Of a DNA stretch of 62,985 nt, positions 40,287 to 49,653 are shown in pieces (the stretch's first letter is position 1; each line of letters starts with the position of its first letter). The notes beneath the pieces are model-generated. The model was not told the origin of the DNA. It saw only the letters and a list, made by a program, of their open reading frames with translations, and did no database searches. Source of the DNA: Chromatiaceae bacterium (lineage in GTDB: Bacteria > Pseudomonadota > Gammaproteobacteria > Chromatiales > Chromatiaceae). Location: positions 1 to 62,985 of the forward strand of contig JAJDNF010000005.1 of assembly GCA_022340805.1 (NCBI GenBank). The letters are read 5' to 3'. A program made the translations under genes and the position numbers.

Positions 40287-42065
40287 ATGTCAATGTCGCG
40301 ACGCGAATTTATCAAGCTCATGGGTATTGCCGGTGCCGCCGGCTGGATGCCGTCCTCGGTGTTCGCCGCAGCCCGCCAGCCCTCGGACCTCTACGAGGTG
40401 CCAAAGTTTGGTAACGTCTCCCTGCTGCATATCACGGACACCCACGCGCAGCTCAACCCGATCTATTTCCGCGAACCGAATGTCAACCTGGGTATCGGTT
40501 TTGGCCTTGGCCAGCCCCCCCATCTGGTCGGCAACGCGCTGCTCAAGCATTTCCAGATCGCCCCCGGCAGTATCGAGGCGCACGCGTTCAGCTATCTGGA
40601 TTTTGACGGCGCGGCCGCGAAATTCGGCAAGGTGGGCGGGTTCGCACACCTGAAGACGCTGGTCGACCGCATCCGTGACGACCGCGGTCCCGGCAACAGC
40701 CTGCTGCTCGACGGCGGCGATACCTGGCAGGGTTCGGGGACCGCCTACTACACGCGCGGCAAGGACATGGTCGGGGCCTGCAACCTGCTCGGCGTCGACG
40801 TGATGACCGGCCACTGGGAATTCACCTACCTGGACTCGGAGGTGATTGCCAACGTGGGCGAGTTCAAGGGCGACTTCGTCGCGCAGAACGTCAAGGTACG
40901 CGAAGACGCGCTGTTCGATTACCGCTTCGCCGACTTCGCGGACTTCGACGAAGACAGCGGGCAGGCATTCAAGCCGTACGTGATAAAGCAGGTCGGTGGG
41001 GCCCGTGTCGCAGTAATCGGCCAGGCCTTCCCCTATACGCCGATCGCCAACCCGCAGCGCTTCATCCCGGACTGGACCTTCGGTATCCGCGACGAGGATA
41101 TGCAGGCGGTTGTCGACACCATCCGCGAGAACGAAAAACCCGACGTGGTGGTCGTGATCTCGCACAATGGCATGGACGTCGATCTGAAGATGGCCTCCAT
41201 CGTCAGCGGCATCGATGTGATCTTCGGCGGTCATACGCACGACGGCATGCCGGCCCCCAGCGTGGTCAAGAACGCCGGTGGCAAGACGCTGGTGACCAAT
41301 GCCGGCTCGAACGGCAAGTTCCTCGGGGTCATGGACCTCGATGTGCGCAACGGCAAGGTACAGGATTTCCGCTACCGGCTGCTGCCGGTGTTCTCCAACC
41401 TGTTGCCGGCGGATGCGGGTATGCAGGCGTACATCGACGAGGTGCGTGCGCCGTACAAGGGCCAGCTGGAAGAGAAGCTCGCCGTTGCGGGCGAGACGCT
41501 GTACCGCCGCGGCAACTTCAACGGCACCTTTGACCAGGTCATCTGCGACGCACTCAACGAGGTCAACGATGCGCAGATATCGCTGTCGCCGGGCTTCCGC
41601 TGGGGCACCACCGTGCTGCCGGGCCAGGACATCACCCTGGACAACGTGATGGATCAGACCTGCATCACCTATCCCGAGACCTATCGCCGCGAGATGACCG
41701 GCAAGGACATCAAGGACATCCTCGAGGACGTGTGCGACAACCTGTTCAACGCGGATCCGTATTACCAGCAGGGTGGCGATATGGTGCGGGTGGGCGGACT
41801 CGACTACGTGTGCGACCCGAGCGCGGGAATGGGCAAGCGGATCAGCAATATGACGCTGGACGACGGCACGCTGGTGGATGCGGGCAAGAAATACGTGGTC
41901 TCCGGCTGGGCGACCGTCGGATCGCAGTCGCCGGGTCGACCGATCTGGGAGGTGGTGGCCGATTACCTGCGCCTGAAGGGCACGGCCAAGATCGACAAGC
42001 TGAATACGCCCAAGCTGGTCAATGTCGCCGGAAACCCGGGGATCGAGGACTACGTGAAGGGCTGA
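40287..42065 (+). CDS. soxB: Thiosulfohydrolase SoxB
   Basis: Dimanganese periplasmic enzyme that releases sulfate from SoxYZ-bound thiosulfonate in thiosulfate oxidation. 592 residues with a twin-arginine signal (SRREFIKLMGIAGAAGW) and the calcineurin/5'-nucleotidase domains. Metal-site motifs: ITDTHAQLNP, DGGDTWQGSG, TGHWEFTY (SoxB's variant of GNHE), VISHNGMDVD and GGHTHDGMP. The TAT signal means folded export. soxXAKL, soxYZ and soxCD are not nearby; soxB standing away from soxYZ is usual in sulfur-globule-forming Chromatiales. RBS GAGGGGG lies upstream. A strong terminator follows at 42123. Confidence 0.96.
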   Translation: MSMSRREFIKLMGIAGAAGWMPSSVFAAARQPSDLYEVPKFGNVSLLHITDTHAQLNPIYFREPNVNLGIGFGLGQPPHLVGNALLKHFQIAPGSIEAHAFSYLDFDGAAAKFGKVGGFAHLKTLVDRIRDDRGPGNSLLLDGGDTWQGSGTAYYTRGKDMVGACNLLGVDVMTGHWEFTYLDSEVIANVGEFKGDFVAQNVKVREDALFDYRFADFADFDEDSGQAFKPYVIKQVGGARVAVIGQAFPYTPIANPQRFIPDWTFGIRDEDMQAVVDTIRENEKPDVVVVISHNGMDVDLKMASIVSGIDVIFGGHTHDGMPAPSVVKNAGGKTLVTNAGSNGKFLGVMDLDVRNGKVQDFRYRLLPVFSNLLPADAGMQAYIDEVRAPYKGQLEEKLAVAGETLYRRGNFNGTFDQVICDALNEVNDAQISLSPGFRWGTTVLPGQDITLDNVMDQTCITYPETYRREMTGKDIKDILEDVCDNLFNADPYYQQGGDMVRVGGLDYVCDPSAGMGKRISNMTLDDGTLVDAGKKYVVSGWATVGSQSPGRPIWEVVADYLRLKGTAKIDKLNTPKLVNVAGNPGIEDYVKG

Positions 42066-42122
42066 TGCGTTCGCGACCCTCCCGCCTGGTCAACAGGCGA
42101 GGCTGGGTCGGCGAGCTCGAAG

Positions 42123-42147
42123 ATCCCGCCGCACGGCGGGATTTTTT
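42123..42147 (+). terminator. Rho-independent terminator of soxB
   Basis: ATCCCGCC (42123-42130), four-base loop, GGCGGGAT (42135-42142) followed by TTTTT. Perfect 8-base stem with a T tract, 58 bases after the soxB stop. Confidence 0.9.
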
Positions 42148-42198
42148 GCGCTGATGCCGCACTCAACGCCCGTCGTCATCCGCCCCGCGCCGGGAAAA

Positions 42199-42825
42199 TC
42201 AATCGGTGCGCGATTTCAACAGGGGTTCGAGTCCGGTCCAGACGTTGTCGAGGATACGCGGCTGCGCGTCTACACCGGGGTGGATGCCGTCAGGCTGCAT
42301 CAGTTCGCGCGTCTCGGCCACGCCTTCGAGAAAGAACGGCACCAGGGTGACCTGTTGTTCGCGGGCCAAATCCAGGTAGATGTGGTGGAACTTCTCACCA
42401 TAGGCCTTGCCATAATTAGCCGGCAGTTTGACACCGAGCAGCAGAATCGCGGCGCCTGCGGCGCGTACCTGCTCGATCATCTGGCGCAGGTTCGCGCGGG
42501 TGAGCTCGGGGTCGAAACCGCGCAGGCCATCGTTGGCGCCGAGTTGGATGATCACGATCGTCGGACGCTCGCGCTGCATTACCGCGGACAGTCGCGACAG
42601 ACCGCCGCGCGTGGTATCGCCGCTGATGCTGGCATTGACCACCGCGTAGCCCTCGCCGAGTCGATCGAGGCGTTGTTGCAGCAGCGCGACCCAGCCACGC
42701 TGCTTGTCGATGCCGTAGGCCGCGCTGAGGCTATCGCCGAGTACCAGGATCCTGGCAGTCGTGTTGGCATGCAGAGGCGTCAGGGCAACGAGCATAAGTA
42801 GGACGATGGAAGCAACGATTCGCAT
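42199..42825 (-). CDS. tesA: Acyl-CoA thioesterase I / lysophospholipase L1 (SGNH hydrolase)
   Basis: 208-residue periplasmic SGNH esterase. A signal peptide ([20 protein letters not shown]) precedes the four blocks: catalytic GDSLSAAYGI, GGxT region NASISGDTTRGG, GANDGLRG and the catalytic pair in PDGIHPG. The ATG at 42825 lies 20 bases inside the oppositely oriented ybbA start, so the two genes overlap at their 5' ends. tesA divergent from ybbA-ybbP is conserved from E. coli to Pseudomonas. Confidence 0.95.
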   Translation of the reverse strand: MRIVASIVLLMLVALTPLHANTTARILVLGDSLSAAYGIDKQRGWVALLQQRLDRLGEGYAVVNASISGDTTRGGLSRLSAVMQRERPTIVIIQLGANDGLRGFDPELTRANLRQMIEQVRAAGAAILLLGVKLPANYGKAYGEKFHHIYLDLAREQQVTLVPFFLEGVAETRELMQPDGIHPGVDAQPRILDNVWTGLEPLLKSRTD

Positions 42826-43489
42826 AGCAGCCACGCAGCTGGGTAAACGGGTAAGGATGTCGGATGGCCGTACCCTGGACATCCTCACGGCGATCGACAT
42901 GCAGGTCAATGCCGGCGAGGTGGTGGCAATCCTCGGTCCGTCCGGTTCCGGCAAGTCGACCCTGCTGGGTCTGCTCGCCGGTCTGGACCAGCCAAGCACC
43001 GGCCAGGTCGCTCTACTCGGCCAGGACCTGTCGACGATGGACGAGGACGCGCGCGCTGCGCTGCGCGCCGGCCGGGTCGGTTTCGTGTTCCAGTCATTTC
43101 AGCTCTTGCCCGGCATGACCGCGCTGGAGAACGTCGCGCTGCCGCTGCAGATAGGCCGCCAGCGCGGCGCACGGGTGCAGGCCGAGCGCCTGCTCCAGGA
43201 GGTCGGACTGGGCGAACGTCTGTCGCACCTGCCGCGCCAGCTGTCCGGCGGCGAGCAGCAGCGAGTCGCGCTGGCGCGCGCATTCGCCGGTGACCCCGCG
43301 GTATTGTTCGCCGACGAACCGACCGGAAACCTGGATGCGGCCAGCGGGCAGCGCATCATCGAGCTGCTGTTCGACTTGCGCGACCGCGCCGGGAGCACGC
43401 TGCTGCTGGTTACCCACGATCAACAGCTGGCCATGCGTTGCGACCGGGTGCTGCAAATCGAGGCCGGGCGCCTGCAGGCGGGATCGTGA
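42806..43489 (+). CDS. ybbA: ABC transporter ATPase YbbA
   Basis: 227 residues. Walker [11 protein letters not shown]-loop [18 protein letters not shown], signature [15 protein letters not shown], Walker [17 protein letters not shown]. The LolD/MacB subfamily: works with a four-span permease such as YbbP. I place the start at the ATG at 42806 because the residues from [14 protein letters not shown] align with E. coli YbbA's N terminus; the later ATG at 42857 would cut the first strand. Its stop overlaps the GTG of ybbP. Confidence 0.93.
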   Translation: MEATIRIAATQLGKRVRMSDGRTLDILTAIDMQVNAGEVVAILGPSGSGKSTLLGLLAGLDQPSTGQVALLGQDLSTMDEDARAALRAGRVGFVFQSFQLLPGMTALENVALPLQIGRQRGARVQAERLLQEVGLGERLSHLPRQLSGGEQQRVALARAFAGDPAVLFADEPTGNLDAASGQRIIELLFDLRDRAGSTLLLVTHDQQLAMRCDRVLQIEAGRLQAGS

Positions 43490-45963
43490 ATACCGGCTGG
43501 CTGACGCTGGCGCACTGGCGCAGCGCGCTGCGCGACCCGGGACTGCGCCTGCTGCTGGCCGCGCTGCTGGTGGCGGTCGCTGCGCTCACCTCGGTGGCAT
43601 TCTTTGCCGAACGCGTCGAGCGCGCCCTGCAGCTGCAGGGCGCTGCACTGATGGCCGCCGATCTGGTCGTCGAGCAGGGCGAGGCTATCCCGGCCGAATG
43701 GCTCGAAAAGGCGGATGCGCTGGGTGTGCGGCATGCGCGCACCGTCACCTTCCCGAGCGTGATCATCGCCAACGAACGGCCACTGCTGGTCCAGGTGAAG
43801 GCGGTTGAGGAACCCTATCCACTGCGCGGCCGCCTGCAGGTACAGACGCCGGGCGGCGCAGCCGCACGCCCACCGGCCGCTGGCGAGGCCTGGCTGGAGG
43901 GCCGCCTGCGCGACCGCTTGGGCGCGGTGATCGGCCGGACTGATCTCAGGCTCGGCGAGCTCGGCCTGCGCGCCGGCGGCGTTCTGCTCGACGAACCGGA
44001 TCGTGGTGGCAACCTGTTCCAGCTCGCTCCGCGCCTGATGATCAACTATGCGGACGTGCAGCGCAGCGGCCTGCTCGGCCCGGCCAGCCGGGTCAAATAC
44101 CGTCTGCTGCTGGCCGGCGATGCGGACCAGGTCGTTGCGCTGCGGGCCTGGCTCAGCGAGCGGCTGCCACAGGGCAGCGAACTGGCCGACCTGGAGAACG
44201 CCCGCCCCGAGCTGCGCACCGCGATCGAGCGGGCGCGCCGCTTTCTCAGTCTCGCCGCATTGTGCGCCAGCCTGCTGGCCGGTGTGGCGATCCTGCTGGC
44301 GACCCGGCGCTATGTCGACCGTGCGCTCGACGGTGCCGCGGTGCTCCGCACCCTCGGCATGAGCGGTGGCGCAGTGATGCGCTGGCATCTCGGCCAATTG
44401 TTGGCGGTCGTGATTGCGGCCACCGCGGTCGGCAGCCTGCTCGGCCTGCTCGGTCAACAGGCATTGGTCGCGGTGCTGGGCGACTGGTTCGGCGAGTCGC
44501 TGCCGCTGCCAGGCCCACGCCCGGTGCTGGTCGGGCTGCTGTTCGGCCTGAGCATGGCGGTCGGCTTCGCGCTGCCGACCCTGCTGCGCATCGGCCGGGT
44601 GCCGCCGCTGCGGGTCTTGCGCCGCGAGCTGGAGGTGCAGGGCCTGTCTGGCTGGCTGGTCTGGCTGTTGGCGGCGGGCGCATTCGTCGCGCTGATGATG
44701 TGGCAGGTGCAGGATGCACGGCTGGCCCTGGGGATGGCGCTGGCGCTGGTCGCTGCATTGGCGCTGTTCATGCTGGCCGGCCGCCTGCTGCTGTTCCTGT
44801 TGGCGCCGCTGCGTCGCACCGGCGGCGCCGCCGCGCTGGGTCTCGCTGCACTGGCGCGCTACCCGCAGCTGACCCTGCTGCAGTTGGCGGGTTTCGGCCT
44901 TGGCATCACGCTGCTGCTGCTGCTCGCGGTGGTCCGCGTCGACATCATCGAGACCTGGCAGGGCAGCCTGCCGCCACAGGCGCCCAATCACTTCCTGATC
45001 AACATTCAGCCGGATGAGCGCTCGGCGCTCACCGCGTTGCTCGCGCAGCGGCAGATCCCGAACTCCGGGCTGCATGCCACGACGCGCGCGCGCCTGATCG
45101 CGATCAGCGGCCGCAGGGTCGAGCCGGAGTCCTACACGGACACGCGCGCGCGGCGCCTGGCGGCGCGCGAGTACAGCCTCGGTTTCAGCGACACGATGCA
45201 GCCTGACAACCGCGTCCATGCCGGCCGCTGGTGGGACAGCGAGGCGGCCCGCCGCCCGGCGTTCTCGGTCGAGGAGGGGCTGGCGAACAGCCTCGGTATC
45301 CGGGTCGGCGACACCCTGAGCTTCGATGTGGCCGGGCAGACCGTCAGCGCGCCGGTCACCAGCCTGCGTGGGGTATCGTGGGACTCGTTCAACGTGAATT
45401 TTTTCGTCGTCGGTACGCCGGTGCTGGCCGAGACACTGCCGGTCGCCTACCTGTCGAGTCTGTATCTCGATCAGGCCAGCGAGTCGCTGACCCTGGAACT
45501 GACCGAACGTTTCCCGGCGGTCTCGGTACTCGATGTGCGGCCGATCCTGGCCCAGGTGCGCGAGATCATGGAACGCGGCGCGCTGGCGGTCGAGATGGTG
45601 TTTCTGTTCACGCTGATCGCTGCCGCGCTGGTCACGCTGGCCGCCGCGCAGGTCAGTCGCGACGAGCGCGCACGCGAGGTCGCGGTAATGCGCACGCTGG
45701 GTGCCTCACGTCGCCGTCTGCTGGGCGCGGTGCTGGCCGAGTTTGGCTTGCTCGGCCTGATCGGCGGCCTGCTCGCGGCGCTGCTTGCCAGTGTCAGCGG
45801 CTATCTGATTGCGGTCGAGCTGTTCGATCTGCCCGGGCAGGTCAGTGCGGCCATCTGGTGGCTCGGAATAGGTGCCGGAACGGCGGTGGTCGCGCTGGTC
45901 GGCTGGCTCGCCACGCGGCGCCTGCTTGGCGTACCGCCGATGCAGGTGCTTAACTCAGAGTAG
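43486..45963 (+). CDS. ybbP: FtsX-type permease YbbP
   Basis: 825 residues with about ten membrane spans in two blocks: an N-terminal span, a periplasmic domain, spans from AALCASLLAGVAILLA, then a mid-protein span bundle (LVWLLAAGAFVALMMWQV through LLLFLLAPL), a second periplasmic domain and a final FtsX domain (EMVFLFTLIAAALVTLAAAQV; DERAREVAVMRTLGASRRRLL). It is the partner of YbbA; the pair is thought to extract or handle envelope components released near TesA. The GTG start at 43486 overlaps the ybbA stop (GTGA). Confidence 0.93.
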   Translation: MNTGWLTLAHWRSALRDPGLRLLLAALLVAVAALTSVAFFAERVERALQLQGAALMAADLVVEQGEAIPAEWLEKADALGVRHARTVTFPSVIIANERPLLVQVKAVEEPYPLRGRLQVQTPGGAAARPPAAGEAWLEGRLRDRLGAVIGRTDLRLGELGLRAGGVLLDEPDRGGNLFQLAPRLMINYADVQRSGLLGPASRVKYRLLLAGDADQVVALRAWLSERLPQGSELADLENARPELRTAIERARRFLSLAALCASLLAGVAILLATRRYVDRALDGAAVLRTLGMSGGAVMRWHLGQLLAVVIAATAVGSLLGLLGQQALVAVLGDWFGESLPLPGPRPVLVGLLFGLSMAVGFALPTLLRIGRVPPLRVLRRELEVQGLSGWLVWLLAAGAFVALMMWQVQDARLALGMALALVAALALFMLAGRLLLFLLAPLRRTGGAAALGLAALARYPQLTLLQLAGFGLGITLLLLLAVVRVDIIETWQGSLPPQAPNHFLINIQPDERSALTALLAQRQIPNSGLHATTRARLIAISGRRVEPESYTDTRARRLAAREYSLGFSDTMQPDNRVHAGRWWDSEAARRPAFSVEEGLANSLGIRVGDTLSFDVAGQTVSAPVTSLRGVSWDSFNVNFFVVGTPVLAETLPVAYLSSLYLDQASESLTLELTERFPAVSVLDVRPILAQVREIMERGALAVEMVFLFTLIAAALVTLAAAQVSRDERAREVAVMRTLGASRRRLLGAVLAEFGLLGLIGGLLAALLASVSGYLIAVELFDLPGQVSAAIWWLGIGAGTAVVALVGWLATRRLLGVPPMQVLNSE

Positions 45964-46145
45964 GTTTTCAGTCGCAAAGGTGGCCACGCAGTCGTCATGC
46001 CCGAGTATTCCGGCATCCCCGGGTCTCGCCGTTCGAGCGGGGAAGATCGCGGTCAGCGCCACTTGGCGGCACCAGCGGACGGGTTTGCGTGCCGGGCTGT
46101 CGCGCTGGGTGCCGGTTCATGGCCTGTCGCAGGGGGCGCGGCACG

Positions 46146-47015
46146 GTGATCGTCGAGTGCTTCGCGCGCCGTATCATGGCCCCTTTTCAGGGCGTGCTGC
46201 AGGTGATCCGGGTTGGCGCCGGCGAGGCCGAGAGCACCGACGGCGTGAACTGGGTGCTGTACGCGGCGCACCCGGACATCCTCGCCCATTCCGGTCTCTC
46301 CGAGGTGCGCTTTGGCACCTGGTCGCCGGACACCGGTCTGCGCCGGGCGATGGTGCGTGGCAGCGCAGCGGGGACACTGATCGAACGTATCGGCCAACCG
46401 CTTATTGGCGCACTGCAGGCATTCGCGGTCCAGGCGCCGTTCCCGCTGCAAGACCGGCACGAGTACTGGCTGATCGATGCGGCCAGCCGTGAGCCGCTGG
46501 TGCTGATCGATACCCTGCTCGCGGATGAACCGATCCCGCCCGCCGAGCCGGCCCACTGGCTACCCGGTCAGGCGGCACGCACTGAATTTGCCCAGCTGGC
46601 CGAACTCGAACGCATGCTCGTGCAACGCGCCGGGCGGCGGCCACAGGGGATGTGGTTCGAGCGCGACGCCGACGGCGGCGGACGAGATGCGGCACACAAG
46701 CATTACCCAGAGTCATTTTTCCCGCGCTTCCTGCTGACCCAGCAGTGGCCGGAGCAGCACCAGCGCCGCCTGGCGAGAGCGTTCATCGACTGGTGGGCCC
46801 CGGCACTGCTGCAGTTGCATCACCTGAGTGATCCGGAACGCCGCAGCCTCGAGTGCGCCGCCGCCCGGCGTGCCGGCACGCTGGCGCGTCTGTTCCGACT
46901 GTATCCGAAGACTATGGACGAGCGCCTGATCCAGGTCGCGCGCGTGCAGGCACGCCTGCAACGATCGAGTGCCAGCGTCGCCCACTACGAGGAGCCCTTC
47001 TGTTGGTCGGAATAG
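46146..47015 (+). CDS. Uncharacterised protein upstream of tmcA
   Basis: 289 residues, no family recognised. The N-terminal half has the pattern APFQGVLQVIRVGAGEAEST and WVLYAAHPDILAHSGLSEVRFGTW, the C-terminal half is helical and aromatic-rich (FIDWWAPALLQLHHL). No signal peptide or membrane span. A GTG at 46146 has AGGGGG nine bases upstream; the ATG at 46176 is an alternative with no ribosome site. Its 3' end overlaps tmcA by 13 bases, so the two are cotranscribed; a link to tRNA modification is only inference. Confidence 0.6.
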   Translation: MIVECFARRIMAPFQGVLQVIRVGAGEAESTDGVNWVLYAAHPDILAHSGLSEVRFGTWSPDTGLRRAMVRGSAAGTLIERIGQPLIGALQAFAVQAPFPLQDRHEYWLIDAASREPLVLIDTLLADEPIPPAEPAHWLPGQAARTEFAQLAELERMLVQRAGRRPQGMWFERDADGGGRDAAHKHYPESFFPRFLLTQQWPEQHQRRLARAFIDWWAPALLQLHHLSDPERRSLECAAARRAGTLARLFRLYPKTMDERLIQVARVQARLQRSSASVAHYEEPFCWSE

Positions 47016-49093
47016 CTGCGCCCGGCGCGCGCAGGTTGCTGCTGGCAAGTGGGGAGCAGGGCTGGGCCCAGCGATGGCTGTTGAGCCAGCTGCAGGTCGA
47101 CGATCTGGCCGCCACCCTGTGGGTCGCGGACCGAGCCCCGCCCGGCGTCAGTGCCACGCCGGCCGGCCAGGTGGCGCAGCACCTGGGGAGTGAGTGCCGC
47201 CTGCTGGTGTTCAATGCCCACTGCGGCTTCCACCCGGACGCTTTTGCCGCGGCGGTCGGTACCTTGCGCGGCGGTGGTGACTGCGTGCTGCTCGCCCCGC
47301 CGCTCGAGGCGTGGCCGTTGCTCGAGGACCCGGACAAGGCGCGTTTTACGGCCTATCCACGCACCGCCGACACGATGCAGGGGTACTTTCTCGCGCGCCT
47401 CGTGCGCCGGTGGGTCGGCCATCCGGCCACGCACGTCGTCACACCGCAGTCGTGCAACGGCATCAGGGTTCAGCTGGCACCGACCGCAGCCGCGTTCCTG
47501 CGCCTGAGCGACCAGCAGGAGTTGGCTGTGGCGGCGGTGGAGCGCGCGGCGCACGGACATGCGCGGCGCCCGCTGGTTTTGACCGCCGATCGTGGCCGCG
47601 GCAAGTCCACGGTGCTCGGTGTCGCCGCCGCACGCCTGCTGTTGACCGGCCTGCCGAGGGTCACGGTCGTCGCGCCACACCGGGCCGCGGCCGAGACCCT
47701 GTTCCGGCATGCGCTGGCCAGCGCGGGCCTTGCCCCGCATGCGCCCGCGGACCTTGCGCTCGGCGGCGGCAGCCTGCGCTTCCGCCTGCCGGCCGACTGC
47801 CTGGCAGGGCCGTTCGACGAGCCCGGCTTGGTGCTGGTCGACGAGGCGGCCGCAGTCCCGGTTGGCGTGCTGAGCGAACTGCTCGAGCACGCCAACCGTC
47901 TGGTGTTCGCCTCGACCGTGCACGGCTACGAGGGCAGCGGGCGCGGCTTCGACATCCGTTTCCGGGCGCTGTTGGACCGGCGCATGCCGCAGTGGCGGGC
48001 GATGCGCCTGGAAAACCCGGTTCGCTGGGCGCCAGGGGACCCGCTCGAGGCCCTGTTGAACGATGCCTTTGTGCTCGACGCGGAACTGGCCGAGGCGGAT
48101 AGCGACCGACCGGTGTCGGTCGAGCGAATCGAACCCGCCCTCCTGGCCGGGCAGGAGCGGCTGCTGCGCGGTGCCTTTGGTCTGCTGATCAATGCCCATT
48201 ACCAGACCCGGCCTTCCGACCTGCGCCAACTGCTCGACAATCCCGACGTCGAGCTGTGGCTGGCGCGCCAGGGCGAGGTTGTCGTCGGTGTGCTGCTGGC
48301 CTGCGCCGAGGGCGGTTTCGACGCGCCGATGGCCGAACGCGTGCTGGCCGGCCGGCGCCGGCCGCGCGGCCACCTGCTGCCGCAGTCGCTGGCGGTCCAC
48401 GCGGGGCTCGACGAGATGCTGGTGCAGCGCTCGCTGCGCGTGCAGCGCATCGCGGTGCACCCGGACCTGCGCCGGTGCGGCCTTGGGCGGCGCCTGCTGG
48501 AGGGCTGTGCCGGCTGGGCAGTCGAACGGCACTTCGACCTGCTCGGCTGCGCGTTTGCCGCAGACCCCGGTCTGCTCGCGTTCTGGCGCGGCGCCGGTTT
48601 CAGCGCCGCGCGCCTGGGGACACGGGTCGATCCCGCCAGCGCTGCGCATTCGCTGTTCATGCTGCGCGGCCTGAGCATGCGCGGGCGCGCGCTTGCGGAC
48701 CTTGCGGCGCGGCGCTTTCTCGCCGATCTGCCATGGGCGCTGGGTGCCGAGCTGGCGCTGCTGGACAGTCAGCTGGCCGTTGCGTTGCTGCACGGGCGGG
48801 GCTGCGACGATCTGCGCCTGGACGCGGCGGACCGCCGCGATCTCGGCCGGGTCGCGGCCGGGGCGCGTTTGCCGGCGACCGCCGCATCGCTGACCTGGAA
48901 GGCGCTGGTGCAGATCGCTGCGCAGGGTGCCACGGACAGCGAGCGGCTTGCGCCGCTGGTCGCGTGGCTGCTGCAGCATCAAGCCGCCGAGCGGGTTTGC
49001 GGTCAATATGCATTGGAGGGTCAGCGCGATCTGGTGGCGCGCCTGCGCGGATTATTGGCGCTGCACCACTCCGCGCTTCCGTCGAACGGTTGA
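47003..49093 (+). CDS. tmcA: tRNA(Met) cytidine acetyltransferase
   Basis: Makes N4-acetylcytidine at the wobble position of elongator tRNA-Met, using acetyl-CoA and ATP. 696 residues: an N-terminal DUF1726 region, a helicase-like ATPase with Walker A ADRGRGKST and Walker B LVLVDEAAAVPVG, and a GNAT domain (VQRIAVHPDLRRCGLGRRLL). The frame opens at TTG 47003, with GAGGAG eight bases upstream inside the previous gene; no ATG or GTG lies near the conserved N terminus. The product has an unusually high Ala/Arg/Leu content from GC pressure. Confidence 0.92.
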   Translation: MVGIAAPGARRLLLASGEQGWAQRWLLSQLQVDDLAATLWVADRAPPGVSATPAGQVAQHLGSECRLLVFNAHCGFHPDAFAAAVGTLRGGGDCVLLAPPLEAWPLLEDPDKARFTAYPRTADTMQGYFLARLVRRWVGHPATHVVTPQSCNGIRVQLAPTAAAFLRLSDQQELAVAAVERAAHGHARRPLVLTADRGRGKSTVLGVAAARLLLTGLPRVTVVAPHRAAAETLFRHALASAGLAPHAPADLALGGGSLRFRLPADCLAGPFDEPGLVLVDEAAAVPVGVLSELLEHANRLVFASTVHGYEGSGRGFDIRFRALLDRRMPQWRAMRLENPVRWAPGDPLEALLNDAFVLDAELAEADSDRPVSVERIEPALLAGQERLLRGAFGLLINAHYQTRPSDLRQLLDNPDVELWLARQGEVVVGVLLACAEGGFDAPMAERVLAGRRRPRGHLLPQSLAVHAGLDEMLVQRSLRVQRIAVHPDLRRCGLGRRLLEGCAGWAVERHFDLLGCAFAADPGLLAFWRGAGFSAARLGTRVDPASAAHSLFMLRGLSMRGRALADLAARRFLADLPWALGAELALLDSQLAVALLHGRGCDDLRLDAADRRDLGRVAAGARLPATAASLTWKALVQIAAQGATDSERLAPLVAWLLQHQAAERVCGQYALEGQRDLVARLRGLLALHHSALPSNG

Positions 49094-49151
49094 CGCATCC
49101 CGGTACGCGACATAAATTCGTGCAAAATTAAAATCAGTCAGAGGGGGTTGT

Positions 49152-49613
49152 ATGCTCAAACCAGGAGACATCGCGCCGGAGTTCATTTTGCCGGATGCCG
49201 ATATGACCATGGCCGACTCGGCAAGCCTGGCCGGCAATCCCTACGTCATCTATTTCTATCCGAAGGACGACACGCCAGGCTGCACCATGGAGGGTCTGGA
49301 GTTCACCGAGCTGATGAGCGAATTCGATGCGTTGGGTGTCGCGGTGATCGGTGTCAGCAAGGACACCTGCGTCAGCCATGCCGCGTTCCGCGACAAGTAC
49401 GGACTGAACGTGCGCCTGGTGGCGGATGTCGAGGGCCAGCTGTGCGGTGCCTATGGCGTGTGGCAGGAAAAGGAGAAGAACGGCGAGAAGAAGATGGGCA
49501 TCGTGCGCTCGACCTTCATCGTCGACCGCGAGGGCAAGATCAATCGGGCCATCTATGACGTGAAACCCAAGGGACACGCCGAGCAGGTCCTGGAGATGGT
49601 GCGCGCGCTGTGA
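49152..49613 (+). CDS. bcp: Thiol peroxidase of the BCP/PrxQ family
   Basis: 153 residues. Peroxidatic Cys44 lies in DDTPGCTMEGLEF. E. coli BCP has its resolving Cys five residues later, but here that position is Leu49; remaining Cys are Cys73 and Cys98, so the resolving partner is either one of these or an external thiol. Family motifs YFYPKDDTPGC and STFIVDREGKI are intact. The gene is preceded by an AT-rich region (CAAAATTAAAAT) and GAGGGGG, with its own promoter likely. Confidence 0.95.
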   Translation: MLKPGDIAPEFILPDADMTMADSASLAGNPYVIYFYPKDDTPGCTMEGLEFTELMSEFDALGVAVIGVSKDTCVSHAAFRDKYGLNVRLVADVEGQLCGAYGVWQEKEKNGEKKMGIVRSTFIVDREGKINRAIYDVKPKGHAEQVLEMVRAL

Positions 49614-49653
49614 GCCGCCGTGGTGGATCCATCGGCGGCCTCTCCCGGTCGCT

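Noticed and set aside
42222..42240. GGTTCGAGTCC, a typical tRNA T-loop sequence
   Set aside because: It is inside tesA, and no acceptor or anticodon stem can be built around it.
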